Positions 46,637 through 57,500 of a stretch of DNA of 64,000 nucleotides are shown here, piece after piece. A program made the position numbers and the translations under genes. Source of the stretch: Scenedesmus sp. ARA3 (lineage: Eukaryota; Chlorophyta; Chlorophyceae; Sphaeropleales; Scenedesmaceae). Below the pieces are notes generated by a model. The model worked only from the letters and a program-made list of their open reading frames with translations. It had not been told where the DNA came from and made no database searches. The DNA lies in assembly GCA_004335835.1 (NCBI GenBank), contig RWJK01001368.1, forward strand, positions 49,266 to 113,265. Reading direction: 5' to 3'. Within the stretch, counting starts at the first letter, position 1; the number at the start of each line of letters is the position of its first letter.

Positions 46637-47853
46637 GCGCGTCATCCGGTGCTGTGATGAAGCGGCAAGTGTGTATCATACACCGTGGCGATATGCCATA
46701 CTTTACAATTTTACAGTTGGAGACACACATGTGTGTGGGCTGCCTGCAAGCATTTTTGGCCCAGGCTGTGCTCTTGCACCTTTTCTGTACATTATGCTGG
46801 CGTTGTTGTACTAAACGGTGGGTTGAACTAAACGGTGGGTTGACCGGGAGCTTATGCTGATTACGGCAACGCAAGCGTCCATGGCCTGGACAAGACTCTG
46901 TGTGTCATGCTCAACGTGTTGAGCCGACGACGGGGTGCTGCACATACAGTACCCCGTAGTTGAACAGCTTTTGCTGCTGTCAGTGCTGTTGAGCTTTTAA
47001 AGTAAAGCAATGGAATGTGAAACTCAACGTTGGTTGACCATGAGGTTGTGTGGTCGGATCTCAAATATTGATGCTGCCACCAGCACCCCCCACGCTGGCA
47101 CTCAGCCACTAGCCTGGCAGCTGGTGCCGCACAACACACAACGGCTGTAACACGCATTCCATGCTTACACCCTCAACGGCTTGCCAAGTGACCGCAACAG
47201 CATGGCTGAGATAATCAAGGTGTCAGAGAGGCCTCTGCGCCTACCACCGTGCAAGCTCATCATCACCAACAACGTTTGCCGCCAGTGCCTTGTTGCATCC
47301 ACATGAGATTGGCACCAACCAGACGTGGCAGCAGCGGGGTTGCCACTGATGCAACACAGACCCCACCTTGCTGCAAACGTCAGCTGGCTGCAGCCTGTAC
47401 ACTGCAGAAATGTATGCAACATGCCTGCAGCATCATGGTGCTGCAATCACGACGCTGGCATGCATGCTTCAGCTGCAAACTGTTTGTGCTTGTGCTTGCT
47501 GGTCGTGCTTGCTGCTTGTACTTGCAGCCAGCCCATGACAGGCAGCTGATGGCTTGGTATCAAAAGGACATCTGGCCTGTGTGTTGTACACATGTTGGAG
47601 CGGGGGGGCTTCTGGACCAGCATTGCTTGCAGGTGAACGATTGTGCATTTACCATGCCTATAACTGTCATACTACATAATGTTGCTGCCAGCATGCTGCT
47701 GCTGGACAACGTCTCCACTAACTCTGTCTAATCACCAGGTGAGTGCCCGTCTGCTGCAGGGCAGCTCTGACAGCTGCACCCAACATGCAGTGGCACTGCA
47801 GGCCGTGCCAGTGCTTGCAGTGATGTGGTACATGCATCCCGCCTGCTGCTGTG
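46637..47853. other. Convergent intergenic region between MAEA and TRAPPC5
   Basis: Should contain both 3' untranslated regions. A plus-strand TGTAA occurs at 47146-47150, about 510 bases after the MAEA stop. Several short ORFs (for example 47249-47731) are Cys/His-rich and lack a family signature. A 17-base tandem duplication lies at 46810-46843. Confidence 0.5.
46810..46843. repeat. Perfect 17-bp tandem duplication
   Basis: ACTAAACGGTGGGTTGA occurs twice without spacer (46810-46826, 46827-46843) in the presumed 3' untranslated region of MAEA. It is probably a recent slippage duplication. Confidence 0.9.
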
Positions 47854-49195
47854 CTAGCCCCGCTTTGCTGCATCCAGTGCCGCTTGCCGCTGCATGACTG
47901 ACGCATCAAACTTTATGAGGATGGTGGTGGTGGGCTTGCTGCTGCTAGGCTGCTCCACAAAATGCGCTGACACCCTGCAGGCAGCAGCAGCACGCAGCAG
48001 GTCAGCAGAGCCCCCTAGAGTGGATGCGGAACATCAGGTTGCCAGCAGCAAACAGGCATAGGAGGTACGGACAGCCCAGACAGACACAGCACAGTTTCGA
48101 TCGAGAGTGTTCAGGATGTCTACATGCTTACATGCCATATGCAAACTCTCTTTGAACAGCACAACATAGCACAGCACAGCACAGCACAGCACAGCACGGC
48201 GCCGCGCATCACATCACATTACAGCACAGCACAGCACAGCACGGCACTGCGCATCACAAGCTGTCTGTGTTATTGCTTTGGCTTGATGGTTGATTTATAT
48301 AGAAATAAAGCTCGCTGCGCAGCAGCCGCCACCCCGCAGTGCCCACCTGGCGGGGAAGCCCGCAGAGTCCAGCATGCCGCGCACGATGCCCGCAACCAGC
48401 GAGCCCGGCACAAAGCTGGAGTAGCTCTTTGGTATGCTGATGAAGCGCCCCAGCAGCAGGTCATTGTCACTGATCATGTACTCGTCATCCGCTGCATTCG
48501 CCTGCTGCAGGTCGTCTGCTGTCTTGCCGAACATGTAGGGCCAGGCCGCACTGTGAATGTGCTTGAGCATGTCGAGGATCTCCGGCTTGCGGCGCGTGGC
48601 CTTCTCGCGGTAGGAGAGCAGCTCCAGCATGCGGCAGCCCACGTCATAGCCCACGCGGTCGAGCCTGGGCGGTGAGGAGTGGGCGTAGGTGTGTGAGCAT
48701 GAGTGTGAGGGCGAGTGTGTGGAGAAGTCTGGGTGTGGGTGTGAACGTGGGTATGGGTGGCAGCAGGAGAAAATCACTTGCAGCAGCGGTATGCTGCTGC
48801 AGGCAGGTGCAGCGCCACTCGTGCATTGTGCTGGTTGCAGTGAAGCGTGCATACGATGTGGAGATGCGGGTGCCACAGCAGGAGGTGCTGGGCCAATTGC
48901 CAGTTGCAGCACATCTATAGTGTCGCTGCTAGAGCGCTACTGCTGGTTTGTTTCAAGAGGTCTGTCTTGCTTGTACGTTGCTTGCAACACATGCCGGTGT
49001 GTTCATGTGCGCATGAGCCCCGCACCTGTCTTCAAGCTCTGTGATGCTTGCTGCCCTGTCCATGGCATAGCTGATGAGCTCACTAAACAGGTACGCAAAC
49101 GCACTCAGGCTGACTGTAGGTATGTCTAACTTGTTGCGGGCTATGGGTCTGTCTATGATGTTGAGTGCATGTTTGCTAGGCGCAGCACGCGACAT
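47854..49195 (-). CDS. TRAPPC5: TRAPPC5 (Trs31/Bet3-family TRAPP subunit)
   Basis: Core subunit of the TRAPP tethering complex, acting in ER-Golgi and intra-Golgi traffic. Exons in reading order: 49195-49026, 48664-48347 and 47974-47854, in phase, 202 residues against about 190 in the family. Conserved blocks: TVSLSAFAYLFSELISYAMD near 28-47, VGYDVGCRMLELLSYREKA, WPYMFGKTADDLQQAN, DDEYMISDNDLLLGRFISIP, GSLVAGIVRGMLDSAGFPAR and TTILIKFDASV near the end. This is the complete Bet3-like alpha/beta fold, with the acidic DDEYMIS loop. The start MSRAAPSKHALNIIDRP matches the family's basic N-terminal helix. The neighbouring plus-strand RUS gene diverges 1,042 bases away. The large second intron contains a pentanucleotide repeat. 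Confidence 0.94.
48168..48260. repeat. Duplicated (AGCAC)n pentanucleotide block in TRAPPC5 intron
   Basis: Two AGCAC arrays (about 48168-48197 and 48222-48243) are each followed by a similar tail (GGCGCCGCGCATCAC / GGCACTGCGCATCAC). The block therefore looks like a segment duplication of about 50 bases containing the array, inside the intron 47975-48346. Confidence 0.85.
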
Positions 49196-50237
49196 CCTGC
49201 TGCTGTTCCAGCACTGCCCTCTCCTTCCTTGTAGCTATTGGTCTTGCTATCTGTCTTCCTACAGCATGATACGTCGTGAAGGTTTACCGCAAACAACAGG
49301 CGGTGGTTATGCTGGAACAGCTGATCAAAGTGCTTGCAACTTGAACAGGTCGGTGCCTGTGTTCTGGACACAACGATTGCAGCGGCTTCGGAACTCTGGA
49401 TCGACTCATAAAACAATCAACGGCGTTTTTAAGTGTGGTGAAGCGTCGATCAGGCTGTCATTGCCTCCAAACTCGGGTGTGAGAGTTCTAACCTTCGGCA
49501 AACCCTGGCTGTTCCTCTTCGCTTTGGCCTGCCATTTATGGCGAGGCCTATAGGCACCATGCGCGTCTATTGATCTTCTCTTAACACTTTTCGCCTTTCC
49601 CCGCTCGTAAAGTGCGCCATTCGTTTTGGAGATGGCTTCGTTCACACCCCCTGGGTTGATAACATATATATCGCACGTCGCGGCGCTGTGAACAGTGCAG
49701 ACACGAAGGAAATTTCCTGCTAAAGCAGTTCAGGTGCCAGGTGATCGTGCCTCGAGCATGTTGGACACCGAATGCTCTCTTGATAGAGAAGCTAACAATA
49801 TCAAGTAAGGTCTTAGTTAGCGTGGGTCTTGGGGTGGTCGTGGGCAGCTGTATGCGGACTGCCAGGGCAGAGGGTCAGCTGTGTCACACACGCAAGCCGG
49901 GCTCGACGTGGGACGCGGCGCAATCAAGATGCACGTCAACATGTAATTATTTCCGTGGTGTGCTGCTCTGATTTTGCTGTCCGACGGTGGATCGTTGGCA
50001 CACCTGCTCTCGCGGGGGTTTGGCAGGTGGATAGGACGAAACTGCCACAGATGTCATTCGTCACAGGAGCTTTGAATTCGACGAACCAGCCATCAACAGC
50101 TACATTTAACTTGGCAATCGATGATGGCAGGCGCGCTCGCGTAGCCTAGCTTGTTTCTGACAGCTTCTTGTTCTTCAAGAAGCAGCGAAGTCCATCAATT
50201 TGATAGTGTTTGTGACACGCAGAACCGTTCAGCCATC
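49196..50237. promoter_or_regulatory. Divergent promoter region between TRAPPC5 and the RUS gene
   Basis: The genes start head-to-head 1,042 bases apart. The region is less CAG-rich and more A/T-rich than its surroundings. A TATATAT element lies at 49665-49671, about 570 bases from the RUS ATG and 470 from the TRAPPC5 ATG. No RNA gene could be supported despite the non-coding look of 49400-49740. Confidence 0.45.
49665..49671. promoter_or_regulatory. TATA-like element in the divergent promoter
   Basis: TATATAT in an otherwise GC-balanced segment. It is palindromic, so direction cannot be assigned. Its distance to either ATG is long, so it may serve an untranslated first exon or an unannotated transcript. 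Confidence 0.3.
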
Positions 50238-53200
50238 ATGGCACCTGTATCATTGATCACTGAGCACAAAGCTGGCAAGCAGCAGCAGCAGTGGAAGGTG
50301 GTGTCTGGTGAGCTGGTGTCAACATCTGCACCAGCCAACCAGCAAGCCTCGGGAATCAGACAGCTGTTTGTTTCTGCGTTTCTGCCTGTTGGCTACCCAG
50401 ATTCAGTAACGCCAGACTACACAGGTACGCTGCTTGGGGATGGGTTCAGCAACTGCAGCAACTGCCAACTGCCCTTCAAAGCTGGTTCGAAGGCTGGTTC
50501 AAAAAATGGAGCTGCTGCTAGCTGAGCAGTTCAAAAGCAGCTGTGCCAGATAAGACATATGTCAGGATAGCACAGATTACTGCGCTAGGAAACAGCTGCA
50601 GCGACCCGTGTTGCGTTGCTGCCTGCGCAGGGTTCATTGCCTGGAACACGGTGCAGGCCATCTCCAGCTATGTCAGAGGCGTGCTGTCTAGCCACGCTGT
50701 GTTCAAGGGCGTGGGGGTCGGCAGCCAGGTGCGACGACACTTTTGAAGACAACCAGCAGGAAGGCAAGCAGCCACCATCACCTGCCAACTGCTGCTCATG
50801 AGGCGTGGCATGGCATTCTTCTTAACCCTGGCCCCTGCATGTCAGGCGCCAACCCGAGCTTGACTTGCACCTGCTCAGCTGCTGCTGTGTGAAGCTTCCT
50901 TATCACGCACCATTTCGCTACGGGTGTGATGTTTGGTGTGTGCCGTGCTGCTTGCTGCTGCCAGGCTGCCACGGCGCTGGGAGCTGTGTTCCAGTTCTTT
51001 GTGCGAGACATCCTAGGCATGGCTGGCGGCATCATCTTTGCGTATGCTGCAGGTGCGCTGCTGCTGCTGCAATTGTCCCCCAACAGCTGCCACAGGTGTC
51101 GCAAGGTCTCAAAACAGCAGCTGTGCATCACTGTGTGCTGGCACGCAGCATGTACTGATGCAGCCTGAGCTCACAGCGGGGTAAGGCAGTTGCTATGCAA
51201 TGATGTGATGTGCTGCGCTGCTGCAGGTGGCAACTTTGACAGCAATGCCAAGCAGTGGAGGCTGTTTGCAGGTGCGTGCTAATTCAAGCCCAGCAGATGC
51301 GTGCCATGCTTGAGCAGTGGAGTACTCACAATGCTGAACTTGCTGTGCACACCAGGCAGAGTTTGTGACAAGCGCAGAGTCCAGTCAACAACATCCGCTA
51401 CAGCCAAGAAGTGGTGCCCACAAGCACTGACCATATCCTTATGTTGTTGCTGCTGCTGCAGACGTCATGAACGACCTGGGTGAGTGCCCTGCACAGCACA
51501 CACCGGCATGCTGTCACCAGCATGCTCCTTGCCAGCATAGCAGCCAGTTAATCGTCACCATGCGCCTTGAAAACCTGGCGCCACACAGCCTGCAGCCGCG
51601 CGGCACGGCTTCCTTACCTTCTTACAAGCCGCTTCAACAATGCTATGGCGGCAGCACTGGCTTACCGCCCTGCTGCCTGCTGCTGCCGCCGCCGCCGCCG
51701 CTGCTGCTGCTGCTGCTCCAGCCATGGCGCTGGATCTGGCGTCCCCGCTCATCCCTGGAGGCTTCATGATCATGGCCTCACTGGGCAGCGTGGCGCGCGC
51801 CATGGTGGGCGCTCACTGACACAGCACGAATGTGCTGACCAGACGAGCTGTTGCATACATTGAGATGCTGGGGCTACTGTTGCAACTGATGTGGCAGAAG
51901 GTTCGGCGAGAAAGCGCGTGAATGTACGCTCCTGCTGACCTGCCTACCTGTTCTTTGTATGTGTGTGCATGGGTGGGTGGCTGCAGGTGGGCATGGCGGC
52001 AGGTGCTACGCACGCGGCACTCACGCAGCACTTCGCCACAGCAGGCAGCAATGCAGCAGACATTTCTGCCAAGGTAGGATGGCGTGCATGCTCTCGCTGC
52101 ACATGTCGTGCTTGCAGACAATGCGGTGCCGCCACGCAAAAACTACGCCCTGGTTTGTGTGCCCTTGCTCGCGCAAAAGATGTTGTTGCAGTTTCGTGTT
52201 TCAAGGGCGGACTGTTGCTCGCTATGACACAAACCTGTGTGATGTGAGCCACAGCTTCAGGCATCACTTCAAGGCTGTATCGCCGCCGTCTAGCGCTGTA
52301 TTCGTTGCTTGGTGCTGTGCCTCGCTCATGGCTGCTTGCAGGCTGACTCCCGTGAGCGTGCCACAGTCATCATCGGCTCACTGCTGGGCATGGCCGTCAC
52401 GCAGCGCATGGCAGGTGCGGTGCAGCGGCAGACCGCCAGGGATAAATTTATAGACCAGGGGTGTGCCTGCCACATCTTTATAGGAAAGTGAAACATTGCC
52501 TGTGTGTTGAGGCCCGGCAACAAGCAGCTGAAAACACATACAAAGAAGTGCATGGATCCTCATGCTGCAAGTTGCTTGGCAGCGCTGGCTACTGCAGTGC
52601 ACTGAGCTCCGCTCGTGCTGCATGCTGCGGCTGCCGCCTGCCTGCAGAAAACGTGGCAGCCGCCTGGCTGTTCTTCGCTGTGCTGACGTGGGTGCATGTG
52701 TGGGCCAACATCCGAGCGCTGCGCTGCCTGGTGCTGTCATCAGTCAACGAACCACGCCTGAAGCTGCTGCTGCAGCACTACCAGGACAAGGTGCGCCCGC
52801 TGTTATCAGGGCACGGCCCCTACTAGGGATCACTGTTTGGGCAATGCTGCCGGGCTGCAGGCAATGGAGAGCAGCAACGTCATCACAGCAAAAAACTGCC
52901 CCCTGACAGTTCCTCATTGCTGCTCTGCTGTTGCTGGTTGTACACTGCTGTTCTGCCTCGCCTTGCAGGAGAAAGTACTCACCCCACTGCAGGTGTCAGG
53001 CCTAGAGAGCCTGCTTGTGCCGCCACTGGCTGCAGCATGGCAGGCCGTCACCAGCAGCCAGCAGCATGCACCCATAGCCTTTGGGGCGCAGCTCAGCGCT
53101 GCACTGCGGCGGGCAGCAGCAGCAGCAGAAGCGGCAGCTGGTAGGGTTGGGCGGGGCACTTGTCCTGCAGGACAGCAGGGGCTGCTGCTGCAGCAGGCAC

Positions 53201-53834
53201 TGCAGCAGCAGAAGGCCGCAGCAGACCGGCAGTACCTGCTGCTGCTGACGGGCAAGAAGCAGCTGGTGAGTGTGCTGTGCTGGTTGCACTCAGCTGGCCT
53301 GCCCTTGCAGGCCTGGCGCGAGTCAGCTGAGCTCAATTCTTGCCCCTGCTAGGCTCTGCTTTTCCCTTCAGTAACTTCAATGTTATGTTGTGCGCTTGCT
53401 GCGCCTTGCTGCCCTGCCTCTGCAGGCCGTGGAGGTGGTGCTGCATGAGGCTGCCGGCCAGCAGGTGCAGCTGCGCGCCTACCTGCACGCACTGCAGCTG
53501 GCCACAGCACTGCACCAGGTGAGGCGGCAGGCGCTGACAGCGGCTAACGAATGAAGTTTTCAATTTGACAGATGATTATAAGTACTGGTATTGCATGCGG
53601 CAGCCGCTTTCCATTCTGGCAGCAAGGCAGTGGAAGTGACATACTGACAATCGCTGGCACATGGCTGCTGCACCTGCGCAGGCTGGCAGCAGCGGCGACA
53701 CACAGCAGCTGCTGCAGCGCAGCGAGCAGTGGGCTGTGGGCAGCCTGCCACCCTTCCTGGCAGCGCTGCAGCAGCATGGCTGGGAGCTGGTCAAGCTGTT
53801 CCTGCCTCGGCCTGAGTGGACAGCAGAGTGGTAG
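50238..53834 (+). CDS. RUS (root UVB sensitive) family protein, DUF647
   Basis: Plant and algal DUF647 protein. In Arabidopsis RUS1 and RUS2 act in UV-B and auxin-related growth signalling, but the biochemical role is unknown. Twelve exons: 50238-50424, 50631-50728, 50965-51052, 51227-51271, 51462-51479, 51722-51804, 51987-52073, 52342-52414, 52648-52790, 52969-53265, 53426-53518 and 53682-53834, all in phase, 454 residues. Family blocks in order: FLPVGYPDSVTPDY, FIAWNTVQAISSYVRGVLSS, ALGAVFQFFVRDILGMAGG, GGNFDSNAKQWRLFADVMND, DLASPLIPGGFMIMASLGSV, AAGATHAALTQHFA, NAADISAKADSRERA and ANIRALRCLVLSSVNEPRL. Several hydrophobic segments are probably membrane-associated. The C-terminal 180 residues are variable. 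An 18-base microexon (51462-51479) encodes the conserved DVMNDL segment. Which RUS paralogue it is cannot be told. Confidence 0.93.
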
Positions 53835-54557
53835 CAGCGCCGGGCGGCAGCTGGGTGGCACTCTAGAGCACAGATCTGTGCCGCCACCTGCCAGGCACAG
53901 TGTGCCTGCAGCAGCTGCGTCCCAGGGGTTGTGAGCTAGGGCACCCAATGGACAATTGAAACCACTGTCCTGTTGCAGCTGTATGGTAGGGTGGCAGTGA
54001 GCAGGTGTAGCACTGCAGAGCAGCATTGCGCTGCCAGCTGTGCGTTATATGCTGTGCTATCGTCAGATTAGTAACATCTGTCATTGTTGTGTGTTATGGT
54101 GTTATGGTTAAACTCACTTAAACCCTGTGACAATGCCGTAGGCAGTGAAGCGTTTGAAAGCCATGTGAGGTTGCTTGGAATGGTGTGATAACTCTGCCGG
54201 TGAACTGGCTGATGCATGACTGGGCAACCACTTCTTCTGTTGTACTGCAATGCATTAGGGACAGCCTGCACCACCCTGTTGCACCCCGCACACAACTTTT
54301 TGCCGCAACCCTTTAATTGGCACATCATCTACCCCCTATGCGCGTTACTTGGCACAGCTGGATGCGTACACGTCGTGGCCCATCGTCCAGAGTGTGGTTG
54401 CTGCCTCGATCGTGCTGAACAGCGAATTCCAGGATATATTAGACTCTTTAAACCGATTTAGTCATGAAACTACCACTGTTTATGCGCAGTTAACTGGGCT
54501 GGGGTGCTGTGCTTGTCATAAAGAGCAGCCAACAGCAGCAGCAGCAGTGCAGGCATT
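53835..54557 (+). other. RUS-gene 3' region and SCFD2-gene 5' region
   Basis: A tandem plus-strand spacer without coding signal. The part from about 54060 to 54190 is T/G-rich. A CAGCAGCAGCAGCAG run occurs shortly before the ATG at 54558 and is probably in the 5' untranslated region. Confidence 0.45.
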
Positions 54558-57500
54558 ATGTCTGGGGCAGACAGTGTGATAGATGCCAGCCGCAAGCCGT
54601 TCCTGGACGTTGCAACCGACATCAGCGGTTCTCTGGTGTACCTGGATGCCGGAGCAGCAGAGGTCACACAACTAAGCCTGGGGCCTGCCTTCCTGCTTGG
54701 TGCGCACAACTGCACACAGCACCAACCTCATCAACCACACCCCTGCTTGATCACCAGCCAGCTATCTGATTGACATGCAGCCCCACAACTGTACTGGAAT
54801 GCACCAGATTTGCACCTTCAGTCTCTGCAGGCCGCATAGGTGCCCTCACCATCTGCTGCGCCTGCACACGCCACTGCAGGGCTTGGCGCCACCAACGTGT
54901 GTGACCTTGAGCGCTGCCAGCCGGACGATGCGCTGCTGCCGCTGCTGGCATGTGGCCAGGCGCCGACATCACTGGTGGTGTTCACCACGCAGCTGCTCAC
55001 AGAGACGCACCAGCACGTGGTGCATCTGCTCATGGTGCGAGGCACGCGGCCGTGCATGTAACGGCAGCAGCAGTAACAGCGCATGTGATTGCACCACGCA
55101 GCCTATCCTGCAAGCAGGATGACTGGCACCCAGATGTCCAAGCAATCAACAAGCTGGCAAGCAGCCCTACACACATCAAATGTCCTATTATGCAAGCAGC
55201 AGCAGCAGCAGACAGAGAAACAGAAGCATGACAAGTGGCTATGCTCTTTACCGCCATTCCATGCTGCTGATGCTGTCGCAGGTGCACCCGCACGTGCAGC
55301 GCTGCCTGCTCTTCTGTTCCGTCTCAGAGCTGGCACATGCGCAGCTTGACCCAGCCATATCACCCCTGGGTGTGCAAGCATACAGCGACTATGTGGCAGC
55401 GCTGCGCCAGGATGTGGCAGCAGCCAGAGCAGCAGCAGGCCTGCCGGTGCCCCGGGAAGATCAGCTGCAGCTGGCTGTGAGGCACTTGCCGCTGCACATG
55501 GTGGCGATTGACAGCCACACCTTTGTGCTGCCAGCAGCAGGAGCAGTGGCCAGCAAAGCTGTGTGAGTGCAGACGGGGGCAGAGGCGGAGGGGACTCGTT
55601 GGGGAGGGTGGGCTATGGCTTGCTGCAGCCGGGGTGTACGCTGGTCAACGTTGACACTTGCCTCAGACAACATGTGACCTGCAGGCTGTGCATGTGTGGA
55701 CCATGCCAGATCACGAGTGAAAGCAGCATCTGTAGACGTGACAGACCCCAGCCAGCTGCCACTGCCTTCACCACTAAGCGCTGCATGCTCCGCACTGCTG
55801 CTGCTGCTGCTGCTGCTACGCTGCAGTGCTGGCGGCCGTGCAGCTGGCTTTGGCAGCGCAGACGCGCCGCCGGACCACGGCGCAGACGAAGGCGCAGTGG
55901 GAGGCTCAGGAGGCCTCTCCCTGCTGCCACACTGCCTGGCTGACCTGTCTCGGGTGCTGGGGGCAAAGCTGGAGCCCTTTGCAATCGGCCCGGTATCCAG
56001 CAGCATAGCCAGGGAGCTTGCAGCGCTGCCGCAGCAGGGCCACAGGCCAGGCGGGGCAGCGGACCTGGCAGGGCCAGACAGCAGCAGCACAGCAGCAGCA
56101 GCAGGAGCTGGGGCTGCTGCTGCAGCAGCGAGTGGCAGCATTGGGCTGGTGCTGATTGACAGATGCCTGGACCTGGCAACGCCCTGCATGCATGCGGAGC
56201 ATGTGCTGGATGCGGTGTTTGCCAGCCTGCCGCGAGCGGACGCTGTCGTGCCAGCAGCAGCAGCAGCAGCTGGGTCTGGCGCTGCGGGGCAGGCCCCCAG
56301 GGCGGTGCTGCGGTGCGTGCAAGCAACCGGAGGGGTCTGCTTGAGATATTGCGTATGATCGCAGCAACATGGTGCCTCTGAAATGGTATTAGTGCAGCTG
56401 CAAAGCAGGAGGCAACGTGCCAAATTGACAAAATGTCGGCGATTCACAGCTAGATCGGCTAATGCCTGTATCAACAGTTGCAGCGTCATATGGGCCGTTT
56501 GCCACCTACAAATCAAGCACCTCACCAACCCTGCTTGTTATGCTCTCCGCTGCACGCCGCTGCCCGCCAGGCCTGCTGACCTGCGTGTGGACATCCCCCG
56601 CTTGGCACCACTGGCGCCCCTCACGCCACCTCAGCTGCCACCAGGCAACCCCCAGCCCACAGCCTCTGCTAACCAGCAGCAACCACAGCAGCAGCAAGGG
56701 TCTGGCAGCAGTTCTGAGCCAGCAGCAGCAGCATCAGCTGGCCTCGCCCCGCTATGCTGCCCACTCGGCTTGAGCCTGTTCCACCCTGCAGACCGGCGCT
56801 GGCTGGGCTGGCTGCAGCAGCTGTGGCCCAAGCGTGGCAAGGACGCGCTGCTGCTGCTGCGCAAGTGGCTCAAGGAGGCGCTGCGGCAGGAGCGCATCAC
56901 CCCAGGGCAGCGCAGCAGGCTGAGCAGCGTGGTGTCACCGGCGGAGCTGGCAGGGCTGGCGCAGTGCCTCATGGCGTCACCAGGTGACGATGATGCGTTG
57001 GCTGGTTACGCTGGGTGATATGTGCATCGATTTGCATTGGTGTGCAGGCTATGATGCAGCTTGGGGGAAAGCTCTTGGTGCATTGCCTGTTGCTGCACAC
57101 AGTGCACTGCAGCAGACCGCTTGCACTTGTCGTCCTGTGCTCATGTGTACGTGCGGTGTGTCACGGTCCTCGCGCTGCATGCAGAGGTGTTCCTGCGCCA
57201 CACACCCATAGTGGGCCTAGCCCTGGCAGCAGCAGCAGCGCTGGCCACCGAGCCGCCGGTACCCAGTGTCGCCTGCACGTGGCCCGCCTGGGAGCGCCTG
57301 GGCGCGCTGGAGCGGCAGCTGCTGCTGGCCCTGCCAGAGGGCTCTGAGGGGGCCGGCATGCTGCAGCCGATGCTGGTGGAGGCAATCACCAGCTGCCAGC
57401 AGGTGTGGGCTTGCGTAGCTAAGGGTCCTGCAAATCATAGACACAACCTGCTTTGCAAAACTGCACTTCATGAATGGAGAGACTTGGAAGTTCTCGGCAT

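Noticed and set aside
49570..49625. U5 snRNA-like stretch (TTTTCGCCTTT followed by TAAAG)
   Set aside because: Only a loose match to the U5 loop region. The invariant loop sequence is interrupted and no Sm site or flanking stem was found.
54775..54879. Alternative acceptor at the CTGCAG before 54832 for SCFD2 exon 2
   Set aside because: It gives the correct phase but runs into a stop at TGTGTGA; the acceptor at 54880 keeps the conserved frame.
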